Shown here piece by piece: positions 27,845 to 37,585 of a stretch of DNA of 64,000 nt. The DNA comes from Orientallactaga sibirica (Eukaryota > Chordata > Mammalia > Rodentia > Dipodidae). Where the stretch lies: NCBI GenBank assembly GCA_036365145.1, contig JAEOAD010000052.1:10973501-11037500 (forward strand). Direction: 5' to 3'. A program made the translations under genes and the position numbers. Every line of letters begins with the position of its first letter. Within the stretch, counting starts at the first letter, position 1. The notes beneath the pieces are model-generated. The model was given only the letters and a program-made list of their open reading frames with translations. It had not been told where the DNA came from and made no database searches.

Positions 27845-27925
27845 TGATTGCAGTGTTAGGCGTCAAACCCAGGACCTCGTGCTTGCTAGGCAAATGCTCT
27901 ACTAGTGAACTGTAGCCTCAGTTCC
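27845..27925 (-). mobile_element. ID-like tRNA-derived SINE fragment
   Basis: CAAACCCAGGACCTCGTGCT and GCTAGGCAAATGCTCTAC match the complement of rodent ID elements. Confidence 0.6.
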
Positions 27926-28004
27926 CAACTCCTCTTTTCCTTCACGTCCCTCCTCATCCCTCTCTTCTCCCCTTCTCTCACTCCTCCCCTCCTCTGGACT
28001 TATT

Positions 28005-28110
28005 CTTGTAAATTAGATCAAGCCTGGCTTTGAACTTACTCTGTAGCCGTGGCTTGTGATTCTCATGCCTCAGCCTGCAGAGTAGCTGGATGTACACCAC
28101 CAGCCCTGGT
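28005..28110 (-). mobile_element. Very old B1/Alu-like fragment
   Basis: GGCTTTGAACTTACTCTG, CTCATGCCTCAGCCTGCAGA, ACCACCAGCCCTGG. Confidence 0.5.
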
Positions 28111-28212
28111 TCTGAAACATCCCTAGAATGTGATTTTACATACTAAATTTCATGTCCTCCTCCTTGCTGTATAGTCTCCAATTTTAAGTATATTTTATCA
28201 AAAGTATCTGAA

Positions 28213-28381
28213 TTAGCCAGGTGTGGTGATGCACGCCTTTAATCCCAGCACTCAGGAGGCAGAGGTAGGAGGATCGCCATGAGTTCAATGCCACTCTGAT
28301 ACTACATAGTGAATTCCAGGTCAGCCTGAGCTACAGTGAGACCCTACCTTGAAAAACCAAAAAAAAAAAAAAAAAAAAAAA
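28213..28381 (+). mobile_element. B1 SINE with 15-bp target duplication
   Basis: GCCAGGTGTGGTGATGCACG to CCTACCTTGAAAAACC. AAAGTATCTGAATTA is present before and after. Confidence 0.9.
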
Positions 28382-28672
28382 GTATCTGAATTACTAATTA
28401 TTTTAAGTGGGTATGATACCATGGTGAAATTATGCTCTGGGTCTATGAAACATAACTTTTCAAGTGGGAGGTTTTTGTTTTTGGTATGGTAGAAACTTGA
28501 CCTTTGAAATAATAAATCACACATTTTATTTCAAACACAAAGCAAGGGTAATCCTTCCATTTGGAATCCCCTTCCATTCTCTGCTTTTCTTCTTAAGAAG
28601 CTTGCTGTTTTTCCTCTAAAAACAAAACAAAACTAAGCACAAAAAGAACAAAACTTAAAAACTATTTCTTTG

Positions 28673-28818
28673 GCCGGGCACTCGGGAGGCAGAGGTAGGA
28701 GGATCACCGTGAGTTCAAGGCCACCCTGAGAATACAGAGTGAATTCCAGGTCAGAGTGAGCTAGAGTGAGACCCTACCTCGAAAAACCAAAAACAAAACA
28801 AACAAACAAAAAAAACCT
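28673..28818 (+). mobile_element. B1 SINE, head deletion, with target duplication
   Basis: GGCCGGGCA joins directly to CTCGGGAGGCAGAGG, losing about 27 nt. CTATTTCTTT flanks both ends. Confidence 0.87.
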
Positions 28819-28820
28819 AT

Positions 28821-29178
28821 TTCTTTGTTATAGTAGGGATTCTAATTAACTGTGTTTGTGCCAGTATGTAAAGGTTAAAATAAAAAAAAAACAGCCTTAA
28901 TTCAGAGATTATATTAGAAATTATAAAAGGAACTCATGAAAAATGTACATTGTTTTTATATAACTGTCACCTATGCAAATGATGAGTATGTCTGCATATA
29001 TTTCTGTTTTATCTGATAAAAGTAGTTGTCCTTCTTTTCATTCTCTTTGAATAAAAATGAAATAGACTATTATGTGATGCTTTTGTCTCTTGCCAAAGCA
29101 TGTTGTGTTCTGCGTGGACTCACAAGATGAAGATACACATTAATGTATTTGTTTTAATGTATTTTGGAATCTCTTTAG
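28821..29178. other. Single-copy intron ahead of the exon at 29179
   Basis: AT-rich, free of SINEs, ending in TTTTGGAATCTCTTTAG. Confidence 0.6.
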
Positions 29179-29290
29179 TTTACGGAGAGCTATGGAAGAC
29201 AGGAATGTTTGAACGCATGTCTCTGCAGACAGATGAAGATGAACACAGTATTGAAATGCATTTGCCTTATACAGCTAAAGCCATGGAAAG
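29179..29290 (+). CDS. MEMO1: MEMO1 coding exon, residues 109-146
   Basis: Encodes [19 protein letters not shown] through LPYTAKAME. The first two bases complete Ile109 and the last two (AG) begin residue 146, expected to be Ser. Acceptor CTCTTTAG, donor AG|GTATAT, a weaker donor than those of the other three exons. 112 nt, phase consistent, no damage. Reading through the donor gives the in-frame stop seen just after 29290, so splicing is required. Confidence 0.96.
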
Positions 29291-29823
29291 GTATATTGAT
29301 TAACATAAGAAATCCCAGAGAAAACGTAGATATTCATTTCTTTGAAATTATTTTAGCCTAGGGTAACATAGTTACTATTTACTAATCCAAGGAGATTAAA
29401 TATTTTTGTTATTTAACATGAAATAAAAATTGCAGGTTGCAATGCCTTACTGAAGATTAAAGTTGATTTTGACTAGTTTGTCTGTGAAAACTGAACATAT
29501 TTTTTTAGGCAGAAATATAAAACAGCCTACATGCCTACATGTGTGTTTAGGTGTGTGTATCTTGTCTTGCCTGGTACAATAGTCAATAGACTGTATTGTA
29601 GAATAATAATTATGTTCTTTTGTGGTACAGTGCTGTAATTAGTAAAACAATTAAATTTGGAAGAAACTTGACATTATTCTTAGGTGCTGCTCAAGGTCAA
29701 TCTGTGATGGTGCTCACCAGTGATGAGCACTGAGGAAAGGAAAGGAGCAGTGTCCATTCTGCTTTCGCTGTGATTCCCCCTAGCTACGCCTTTGTCCCAC
29801 ACAGTTATTGATTTGTTTGGTAA
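29291..29823. other. Single-copy intron after the exon
   Basis: AT-rich, no repeat family seen until a CAAA/CA microsatellite. Confidence 0.55.
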
Positions 29824-29868
29824 AAACAAACAAACAAACACACACACAAACAAACAAACAAACAAAAC
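29824..29868. repeat. (CAAA)n(CA)n microsatellite
   Basis: CAAACAAACAAAC, CACACACA, then CAAA units again. Confidence 0.93.
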
Positions 29869-29869
29869 A

Positions 29870-30017
29870 GCCGGGAGTGGTGGTGTACGCCTTTAATCCC
29901 AGCACTTGGGAGGCAGACCTAGGAGGTGACCGTGAGTTTGAAGACACCCTGAAACTACATAGTGAATTCCAGGTCAGCCTGGGCTAGGGTGAGACCCTAC
30001 CTCAAAAAAACAAAAGA
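29870..30017 (+). mobile_element. B1 SINE, full length
   Basis: GCCGGGAGTGGTGGTGTACG to CCTACCTCAAAAAAAC. Confidence 0.87.
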
Positions 30018-30018
30018 A

Positions 30019-30180
30019 GGGGCTGGAGAGATGGTTTAGCGGTTAAGACATTTGCCTGCAAAGCCAAAGGACCCAGGTTTAATTCTCCTGGACCCATGTA
30101 AGCCAGCTGCACATGGTGGCACATGTATCTGGAGTTTGTTTGTTTCTCTCTTTCTCTGTCAAGTAAAAAAAAAAAAAAAA
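30019..30180 (+). mobile_element. DIP-like SINE, internally shortened
   Basis: GGGGCTGGAGAGATGGTTTAG; GAGTTTGTTTG joins directly to TCTCTCTTTCTCTGTC. Long A tail. Confidence 0.83.
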
Positions 30181-30526
30181 AGCCAAAAAAGAAAAAAAAA
30201 TGGGAAACTTTCTCTTTTATAGGTCAGATTTTATTTTTTGTGTCATTTTGTTAATTTGTACTTACTATTTAATATACAGTTTGGCTAGTTCTAAATATAA
30301 GAAATTATTCTGCCCCTGAATCTGTTCACTGTATTCTCTCAGCAAAGTGCATGGTGTACGTGGATTCTCTGCATATTTGTTATTTAAATTTATTAATGAA
30401 CTCTAAATTTACATTAGTACGTTTTATGTGGCTAGCGTACTTATAAACAGCTAAGGAGCAAGGCTTTCCATATTATTATGATGTATTACTTTCTCAGAAT
30501 TTTGTATTGAGTTTTCACTGATTTAT
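30181..30526. other. Intronic single-copy sequence
   Basis: AT-rich; nothing recognised. Confidence 0.45.
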
Positions 30527-30635
30527 TCGTGGCAGGGTCTTGCTGTGTAGCCTCTGCAGGTCTTGGAGTCAGGGCGATCCTCTGCCTCCTCAGAGCTGGA
30601 ATTATAGGTAGGAGCTACCACATTTAGGATTTTGT
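30527..30635 (-). mobile_element. Old B1-related fragment
   Basis: GGCAGGGTCTTGCTGTGTAG and GAGCTGGAATTATAGGTAGG. Confidence 0.58.
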
Positions 30636-31172
30636 GTGGTTTATATCTTTCCAGCCCTAAATATGTATGACTCCTTAGTGATGTCTCTGGATTGTTCTTG
30701 TTGGTTTTGGTCCGTTATTGGTTTTTTTTGTATTGCATATTCAAAATATTTCTAGTCTTTTGTCTACATCTATTTACAATAACCAGGAGGAATTACATAA
30801 TCTTGAAATGTTTTCATTTAATATTAACTGTTAATTTTGGTTTAGCTATTTTGTTTGTTTGAGATAGAACCTCACTCACTACATATTTCAGACTGACATA
30901 CAAAATTCTGAGGAGTAAAAACTGAAGAATCTGACTTTTTAGTTCTGTGTCCCGATGAGAGCCTCCATTGCCAGCTGAGCATTACTGCTTGAGGGGGTGC
31001 ACTTCTAATCTTGACAGAATTCTCCTCTAGTAGGGCAACCTCTCAGGGCAGTTATCAGTTATCCAGAAACTTCCTTGAAAAACAGGCCTTACACCTCATG
31101 GGTGTGCATGTAGCCCCCCTCCACCAAGCTGATTTGATTACCTCAGGAATTAAAAGAACTTCTTTTGTCATT
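30636..31172. other. Intronic sequence
   Basis: Largely single-copy. TTTGAGATAGAACCTCACTC near 30858 may be a B1 scrap. Confidence 0.4.
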
Positions 31173-31263
31173 ACCTGGAGGAAGACTGGTTTTGAATTGC
31201 TGATCTTGTTGCCTTTGCCTCTCAAATCCTGGGATTAAAGGTGTGAATCACCACACCCAGTAG
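31173..31263 (-). mobile_element. Old B1-related fragment
   Basis: TCCTGGGATTAAAGGTGTGA and CACCACACCCAGT. Confidence 0.58.
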
Positions 31264-31435
31264 ACTCTGGTGATAATCATTCCCTAAATGCTAAAGTGGG
31301 TAGGAGACCACAAGAGTAGGACATGAAGGACATCAGTCCATTTGGAGTCCCTCTGGGGCCAGGTTTCCTTATCTTTTAGAGAGAATTTTAGGCCAGGCGT
31401 GAGTGAAAAAGATTAATGCCTTCCTTTTGATATAT

Positions 31436-31705
31436 ACTTTTATTTATTTTTATTTTTTTAGAGAGAGACACAGAGAGAGACAGAGAGAGAGAGAGAGGAA
31501 GAGGGAGACAGATAGAGATGGGTGCGCCAGCAATCTCTCAGCTGCTGTGAACGAAATCCAGATGTGTGCACCCCCTTGTGGGCAAGTGCAACATTGCACC
31601 CTTGCGTCACTTTTGCATCTGGCTAAACGTGGGACCTGGAGATTGGAACCAGTGTTCTTGGCTTAGGAGGCAGGCGCCTTAACTGCTAAGCCATCTCTCC
31701 AGCCC
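31436..31705 (-). mobile_element. DIP-like SINE, long subtype
   Basis: GAGACACAGAGAGAGACAG, CCCTTGTGGGCAAGTGC, GGCTAAACGTGGGACC, head AAGCCATCTCTCCAGCCC. The SINE cluster starting here is bracketed by TGCCTTCCTTTTGA (31418 and 32327). Confidence 0.87.
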
Positions 31706-31715
31706 ATACTTTTAT

Positions 31716-31963
31716 TTTTTATTTATTTATTTATTTTTGGAGAGACAGAGAGAGAGGGAGAGAAAGACAGATAGAGATGGGCACGCCAGCAATCTCTCAG
31801 CTGCTGTGAACAAAATCCAGATGTGTGTGCCCCCTTGTGGTCAAGTGCAGCATTGCGCCCATGCATCACTTTGCATCTGGCTAAACGTGGGACCTGGAGA
31901 TTGGAACTGGCGTTCTTAGGCTTAGGAGGCAGGCGCCTTAACCGCTAAGCCATCTCTCCAGCC
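31716..31963 (-). mobile_element. DIP-like SINE, long subtype
   Basis: Nearly a repeat of the preceding copy, in tandem and in the same orientation: CCCTTGTGGTCAAGTGCAGC, GGCTAAACGTGGGACC. Confidence 0.87.
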
Positions 31964-31992
31964 CAATATATATATATATATATATACTTTTA

Positions 31993-32130
31993 TTTTTACT
32001 TTTTGGTTTTCTAGCTCAGGCTGACCTGGAATTCACTATGTAGTCTCAGGGTAGCCTCGAATTCACTGGGGTCCTCCCACCTCTGCCTCCTGAGTGCTGG
32101 GATTAAAGGTGTATGCTACCACACCTAGTT
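31993..32130 (-). mobile_element. B1 SINE, tail end shortened
   Basis: TTTCTAGCTCAGGCTGACC to CTACCACACCTAGTTG. It lacks GAGGTAGGGTCTCAC. Confidence 0.82.
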
Positions 32131-32142
32131 GATATATACATA

Positions 32143-32321
32143 TTTTTAAATTTATTTATGGGGGTGTGGGGGAAGGGAGAAAGAATGCGGGCACGCCAGG
32201 GCTTCTAGCCACTGCAAACAAACTCCAGATGCATGTGCAGTCATGTGGGATCTGAGGAATTGAACCGGGGTCCTTAGGCTTCACAGGCAAGCGCCTTAAC
32301 TGCTAAGCCATCTTTCTAGCC
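32143..32321 (-). mobile_element. DIP-like SINE
   Basis: AAATTTATTTATGGGGGTG to AAGCCATCTTTCTAGCCC; the CACCTTGTGCATCTGGCTTA block is mostly lost. Confidence 0.78.
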
Positions 32322-32639
32322 CATTGCCTTCCTTTTGAGACTCTGAGGATAATTGTTTTTTTCTAGGTTCCGTGGACCCAGTTCTTGCCAATGCTTTAGC
32401 AGAAAGGCGAGGGGAGTTCCTTCCTTGTCAGCCTTGGAATGTGACTACTCCCATGTGTAGGGCAAGAGAGAAAGAGAGAAAGAAATACAAGCCTCAGCAA
32501 CCATACCCAGATGTCTCCAGCAGGGCCTCAGCTCCCGTGTATTCGTTCTCATAACCAGGGAGCAGGGCCTTCAAAGGTCTGTCTGGGCTTAGGGCTACTA
32601 TACCAGTGTGACCCTGCAGTGTATTTCCTCAGTTCCTGC
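32322..32639. other. Intronic single-copy sequence
   Basis: Nothing recognised. The TTCTAG|GTT at about 32367 does not lead into any MEMO1 sequence. Confidence 0.4.
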
Positions 32640-32847
32640 TTTTTTTTTTTTTTTTTTTTTAAATTACTTGTAAGGGGAGAGAGAGAATGAGAGAAAATGG
32701 GTGTGCCAGGACCCCTAGCTATTGCAAACCAACTCTAGATACATGCACCACTTTGTGCATCTGGCTTCTGTCGGTACTGGGAAATTGAACCCTGGGTCAT
32801 TAGGATTTGTAGGCAAGTCCCTTAACTGCTGAGCCATCTCTCCAGGC
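32640..32847 (-). mobile_element. DIP-like SINE
   Basis: T run, TACTTGTAAGGGGAGAG, head GAGCCATCTCTCCAGGCC. Confidence 0.82.
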
Positions 32848-33183
32848 CTCCACCCTTCCTACTCTTATATCCCTTTCACCTAGAATACACTCTTTGCTGA
32901 AAGTCTAAAACCAATCAGACGCAGAACCAGTAGGCTCTTCCTGGGGAGAGACTTTGTCTTCATGTCAGGCAAGTACTATAACCACGTGTGACCCTTTTAC
33001 AGCAAGAGAGAGCCTACACCGATGGCACTTTCTAGATCATATTTAAGTCTAGGGTTTGTGGGTTTATCCATAGGATCCTAAATAAGCCTCGAGCCTATGC
33101 AGTCAGTCTCTTACCAGTAGTACCCTCTGACCTAGATGGCCTTCATCTGCTCATAGCCTCCTAGATCTATGACAGAGCTCTCT
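32848..33183. other. Intronic sequence, possible old LTR remnant
   Basis: Balanced composition unlike the flanks. Taken with 33439-33580, where the minus strand has CCAATAAATGAGGAATGC, it could be a worn LTR, but no ends were found. Confidence 0.25.
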
Positions 33184-33438
33184 CTTTTAAAAATTTATTT
33201 TTACTTATTTTTTATTTTTTTATTTTTGAGAGAGACAGAGACAGAAAGGGAGGAAGAGACAGAGAATGGGTGTGCCAGAGCCTCTCAGCCTCTGTGCATG
33301 AACTCCAGATGTGTGTATCCCCTTGTGTGCATGTGTGACATTGCACGTGCTTGTATCACTTTTACATCTGGCTAAACGTGAGACCTGGGGATTTGAATGG
33401 GCATTCTTAGGCTTTGCAGCTAAGCCATCTCTCCAGCC
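33184..33438 (-). mobile_element. DIP-like SINE, long subtype
   Basis: TGTGTGCATGTGTGACATTGC, GGCTAAACGTGAGACC, head AAGCCATCTCTCCAGCC. Confidence 0.82.
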
Positions 33439-33583
33439 TGACAGATCTCTTTTGGAGACCTATTTATGGCATAACTCAGCCACATATACACACATTTAGC
33501 CTTTAAGCAGGCCTTAGCCTGAACCAGGTAGAATACATGCATTCCTCATTTATTGGACTTCTTGGATTAAGAAAGTCATACTG

Positions 33584-33678
33584 CACTGGAGAGATGGCTC
33601 AATGGTTAAGGCACTTGCTTGAAAAGCCTGTTGACCTGGGATCAATTCCCTAGTACGTACATAAAGCTAGATGCACAG
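33584..33678 (+). mobile_element. DIP-like SINE, first half (split by B1)
   Basis: CTGGAGAGATGGCTCAATGG to GCTAGATGCACAG; resumes at 33855. Confidence 0.83.
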
Positions 33679-33821
33679 AGCCGGGTGTGGTGGCGCATGC
33701 CTTTAATCCCAGCACTTGGGAGGCAGAGGTAGGAGGATTGTCGTGAGTTTGAGGCTACCCTGAGACTACATAGTTAATTCCAGGTCAGCCTGGACCAGAG
33801 TGAAACCCTGAAACCCTACCT

Positions 33822-33854
<33 letters not shown>
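33679..33854 (+). mobile_element. B1 SINE nested in a DIP-like SINE
   Basis: GCCGGGTGTGGTGGCGCATG; the end GTGAAACCCTGAAACCCTAC shows a 9-nt internal duplication; ~34-nt A tail. GCTAGATGCACA is duplicated at both edges. Confidence 0.9.
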
Positions 33855-33856
<2 letters not shown>

Positions 33857-34008
33857 TAGATGCACAAAATGGCACATGCATCTGGAGTTCGTTTGTAGTG
33901 ACTAGAAGCCCTGGCACGCCCATTCTCATTCCCTCCCTCCCTCTCTCTCTCTCCTTTCCTCCCTCTCTCTCTCTCCTTACAAATAAATAAATAAAAATAT
34001 TAATAAAA
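33855..34008 (+). mobile_element. DIP-like SINE, second half
   Basis: GCTAGATGCACAAAATGGC through a long CTCT tract to AATAAATAAATAAAAAT. Confidence 0.83.
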
Positions 34009-34040
34009 AGGAAAGCCTTACTATAAGGGATCTACATATC

Positions 34041-34268
34041 TTTTTTTATTTTTTAAAAATACTTATTTTATTTTATTTATTTATTTGAGAGAGAGAGCCA
34101 GAAAGAGAGAGGGAAGAAGGGAGAGAGAATGGGCACACCAGGGCCTCCAGCCACTGCAAATGAGCTCCAGATGCATGCACTACCTTTTGCATCTGGTTTA
34201 TGTGGGTACTGGGAAGTCAAATCTGGGTCCTTAGGCAAGTACCTTAACTGCTAAGCTATCTCTCCAGG
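34041..34268 (-). mobile_element. DIP-like SINE
   Basis: TTTATTTATTTGAGAGAGAG to AAGCTATCTCTCCAGG. Confidence 0.84.
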
Positions 34269-34286
34269 AACCCCCTGCCTTTTTTT

Positions 34287-34312
34287 TAAAAAAGAAAATT
34301 TTATATTTATTT

Positions 34313-34354
<42 letters not shown>

Positions 34355-34482
34355 CATAGAGAACAGGTGTACCAGGGCCTCCTCACCTTGAGCATCTGGC
34401 TTACGTGGGTCCTGGGGAATTGAACCTGGGTCCTTTGGCTTTGTGGGCAACCACCTTAACCACTGAGCCATCTCTCCAGCCC
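34287..34482 (-). mobile_element. DIP-like SINE with (AG)n, internally deleted
   Basis: A 40-nt AG run; GGGCCTCCTCACCTTGAGC shows loss of about 35 nt. Confidence 0.83.
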
Positions 34483-34491
34483 CCTCCCCCC

Positions 34492-34636
34492 TTCTTTTTA
34501 AAGGTAGGATTTCATTCTAGCCCAGGCTGACCTGGAATTCATTATGTAGTCTCAGGGTGGCCTCGAACTCATGATGATCCTCCTACCTCTGCCTTCCAAG
34601 TGCTGGGATTAGGGGCTTGTGCCACCACACCTGGCC
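34492..34636 (-). mobile_element. B1 SINE, full length
   Basis: AAAGGTAGGATTTCATTC to CCACCACACCTGGCCC. Confidence 0.85.
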
Positions 34637-35382
34637 CAGGTAAACATCTTATTCTTTCCAAAACCAGACTCCAGACCTACATAATCATTAGTCTGTAACC
34701 ATTAAGCAACCTTCTCAGTTCCGAGTGCTGACTTTTAGCTCTCAGATGCTAGACTTTCGGACTGACTGGATGGACCTTTGTCAGCCTTCTGTCCAACTAT
34801 ATGATTCTGTTTCTGTCAAGCAAGTCAGAGCCACGTGGTCCCTGTCTGTGGGGTCTGGCTGTGGCAGGGGCTGTCTGCCACCACCCCATCTCTGTTTGCC
34901 ACCAGTATGAGCATAGCCTTGCAGGATCTGGGCTCTTTGCGGAGTTCCCCCACTGAGGGTTTCACCCACTGCTGGCTGAGCACATTCCATCCAGATCTCA
35001 GAGGAACTTTGACCATTTCTGTTGTGGACTGCGGCGTGGTGGTGGGGTGGAGGGGGTGGGTTCTGCTGCTCATATTCTGGGAAGGAGGGGCCTTAATGAA
35101 AAGGGGGAAAAGAAACGCAGCTTGGGAATTCAAGCCTGACTGGGGGCTCCCCCCTCCCTGTCAGGAGGGCAAGAGAGATGCTGGGAGTTTAGCAGTCATT
35201 TTCCCTATTTTCTTCTCCTTAAAGCGTGGTTCATACTGATCTCAAGGTGGGTCTGAGAAAGCAAGCCTCAACATGGTACCTTATATGTAGGGACTAGGTT
35301 TGTTTTTCCTCTGCTGAATATGTAATCAAAGTGCAGGAAAGTATTTAAAAGAGTAGAGCTTGTTTTAAAGAAAACAGAAAAA
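34637..35382. other. GC-richer single-copy intron patch
   Basis: About 700 bp without recognised repeats. It includes a CACGTG E-box near 34833, a G-rich stretch GGTGGGGTGGAGGGGGTGGG at 35041-35060 and a purine tract GAAAAGGGGGAAAAGAAACG at 35097-35116. No exon of MEMO1 is seen. The overlapping ~100-134-residue open frames on both strands lack family resemblance. Confidence 0.4.
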
Positions 35383-35545
35383 GAGCTAGGTGTGGTGGCG
35401 CATGCCCTTAATCCCAGCGCTTGGGAGGCAGAGGTAGGAGGATCGCCATGAGTTCGAGGCCACCCTGAGAATACTGAGTGAATTCCAGGTCAGCCTGGGC
35501 TAGAGTGAAACCCTACCTCGAAAAAACAAAACAAAACAAAAAAAG
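35383..35545 (+). mobile_element. B1 SINE, full length
   Basis: GCTAGGTGTGGTGGCGCATG to CCTACCTCGAAAAAAC. Confidence 0.87.
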
Positions 35546-35550
35546 AAACG

Positions 35551-35650
35551 GGTCTTAAATCTAGATGTGGTACATACTTGTAATCCAAACATTCATGAAG
35601 CTTGAGGCAGGAGGAGGGTACCCTCTCCCCACAAAACACTGAAAAATAAA
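35551..35650 (+). mobile_element. Old B1-related fragment
   Basis: TAGATGTGGTACATACTTG, TAATCCAAACATTC, TTGAGGCAGGAGGAGG. Confidence 0.52.
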
Positions 35651-35852
35651 AAAAGAATAAAAAGAAGGAGGGTGTCTGAGTTGTATCTGAGCAGTAGTTT
35701 CATTTTGGTTTAAAAATCGATCCATTGAAAGTCTAGAACCTTCTTTTCACTTGGAGCAGTGTTTCTTTTAGCTCATACTGATCAATTCCTTTTAAAACAC
35801 TTTAGAGGCTTTCTGAATATCAGTTGGGGGAGAAATGAGCCATCCAGAATTT

Positions 35853-36000
35853 TTTTGTTTTGTTTTGTTTTGTTTTTTGAGGTAGGGTCTCACACTAGCC
35901 CAAGCTGACCTGGAATTCACTATGTATTCTCAGGGTGGCCTCAAACTCGCAGCAGTCCTCCTACCTCTGCCTCCCTAGTGCTGGGATTAAAGGCGAGCGC
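35853..36000 (-). mobile_element. B1 SINE, head truncated
   Basis: GAGGTAGGGTCTCACAC to AAAGGCGAGCG; CCAGAATTTTTT and CCAGAAATCTTTTT flank it. Confidence 0.82.
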
Positions 36001-36088
36001 CCAGAAATCTTTTTGAGACTGGCTTCCCTCTGTTTTACATGCCAAGTTATAGCTGACCAGGTGAGTTTCTTTTTAAAGAAGCCTTTTT

Positions 36089-36244
36089 TTTTTTTTTTTT
36101 GGTTTTTCGAGGTAGGGTTTCACTCTGGTCCAGGCTGACCTGGAATTAACTATGTAGTCTCAGGGTGGCCTCTAACTCACAGCAATCCTCCTACCTCTGC
36201 CTCCCAAGTGCTGGGATTAAAGGCGTGCGCCACCACGCCTGGCT
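36089..36244 (-). mobile_element. B1 SINE with target duplication
   Basis: TTCGAGGTAGGGTTTC to CCACCACGCCTGGCTC. AAAGAAGCCTTTTTT lies on both sides. Confidence 0.9.
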
Positions 36245-36315
36245 CTAAAGAAGCCTTTTTTTAGAGGCATGTTCCTGAGAGGTTGTGTAAGCATGGCCTT
36301 AAATCTGTCTGATCT

Positions 36316-36484
36316 TTTTTAAAAATATATTTTATTATTTATTTGAGAGAGAGGAAAGAGGCAGAGAGAGAGGATGATGCATGCACCCCATTGTGCATCT
36401 GGCTTACGTGGGTCCTGGAGAATTGAACTGGGATCCTTTGGCTTTGCAGGCGAACGCCTTAACTGCTAAGTCATCTCTACAGCC
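36316..36484 (-). mobile_element. DIP-like SINE, internally deleted
   Basis: GAGAGAGAGGATGATGCATG shows loss of the GGGTGTGCCAGGGCC block; head AAGTCATCTCTACAGCCC. Confidence 0.8.
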
Positions 36485-36522
36485 CTGTCTGTGATTTTAA
36501 GAAAGGAGCTTAATGATGCATT

Positions 36523-36690
36523 CTTTTTTTTTTTTTTTTTTTTTTTGGTTTTTTGAGGTAGGGTCTCACTCTGGTCCAGGCTGACCTGGAATTCACTCCG
36601 TAGTCTCAGGATGGCCTCAAACTCATGGCAGTCCTCCAACCTCTGCCTCCTGAGTGCTGGGATTAAAGGCGTGTGCCACCATGCCTGGTT
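36523..36690 (-). mobile_element. B1 SINE with target duplication
   Basis: T run, GAGGTAGGGTCTCACTC to CACCATGCCTGGTT. TGATGCATTC lies on both sides. Confidence 0.9.
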
Positions 36691-36844
36691 TGATGCATTC
36701 CTTTTTGCAGTGATGGTGTCCATATCATACTGGCAGTGCTCTGCATCTGATCTTTGTTCCCATGCTGTTTTCATTATTAATCTTCTGCCACCTGAAGAGG
36801 CTCATGATTAGTAACAGTCCCTCCATGCCTCCCTCCTTTCCTTC

Positions 36845-36961
36845 CCAGACAGGGTCTCCCTCTTACCCAGGCTGACCTGGAACTCACTTTGACCCGTGGT
36901 GATTCTCCTATCTCAGCCTTCCAAATGCTAAGATTATAGGTATGAGACAGCATACATGGTT
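36845..36961 (-). mobile_element. Old B1-related SINE
   Basis: CCAGACAGGGTCTCCCTC, GGCTGACCTGGAACTCAC, AAATGCTAAGATTATAGG. Confidence 0.62.
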
Positions 36962-37160
36962 TAGTAATACTTGTTTTCTAACACAGCAATCCCTGAGTAG
37001 AAGTGTTTCAAATTCTGATAGGAACTTCAACAGGCCACTCTTTAGCTCATACTTATCTCTTTGTAGTATATATTTGATATATTTTGTTATAAGGAAATCA
37101 CTAACATTTTGAGTATTTGGTTGGGAAGTCTTTGCCACATCCATAAAATCATTTGGTCTA

Positions 37161-37223
37161 TTTTTCTTCTTCTCCTTCTCCTTCCTTCCCCTCTTCCTCC
37201 TCCCTCTTCTTCCTCCTCTTGTT
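37161..37223. repeat. Pyrimidine-rich tract
   Basis: CTTCTT/CTCCTT units, all C and T, leading into the next B1. Confidence 0.85.
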
Positions 37224-37365
37224 TCTTCAAGGTGGGGTCTCGCTTCAGCCCAGGCTGACCTGGAATTTACTCTGTAGTCTCAGGGGAGCCTCAAATTCAC
37301 TGCAGTCCTTTTACCTCGGCCTTCCAAGTGCTGGATTTAAAGGCATGTGGCACCACGCCTGGCCT
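37224..37365 (-). mobile_element. B1 SINE
   Basis: TCAAGGTGGGGTCTCGC to GGCACCACGCCTGGCC. Confidence 0.83.
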
Positions 37366-37377
37366 GGTCTATTCTTT

Positions 37378-37470
37378 TTATTTAAAACAATGTTTTATTG
37401 AGAGAGAGAGAGAGAAAGAGAGAGAGGGGGAGAGAGAGAATGGGCAGACCAGGGCTTCTAGCCAGTGCAA
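37378..37470 (-). mobile_element. DIP-like SINE, tail half
   Basis: TTTTATTGAGAGAGAGAG to GGGCTTCTAGCCAGTGCAA. Confidence 0.72.
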
Positions 37471-37493
37471 AAAAATAAAATATAGATATATAA

Positions 37494-37585
37494 AATGGCT
37501 GGTGAGATGGTTCACTAGTTAAAGGTACTTGGTTCCAAAGCCTGACCTGATAGCTGGGATTCAAGGTGTGTGCCACCACACCTGG
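37494..37585. mobile_element. DIP head fragment joined to a B1 head fragment
   Basis: A plus-strand DIP head (GGCTGGTGAGATGGTTCAC, to 37547) is followed by a minus-strand B1 head (GGTGTGTGCCACCACACC, 37549-37585). Confidence 0.6.

Noticed and set aside
32365..32554. Possible extra exon after TTTTTTCTAG
   Set aside because: The 60-residue frame does not match MEMO1 downstream sequence and has no proper donor.
34835..35239. 134-residue plus-strand frame in the GC-rich patch
   Set aside because: GC-richness lengthens chance frames, an overlapping minus frame is equally open, and no family or splice support is visible.
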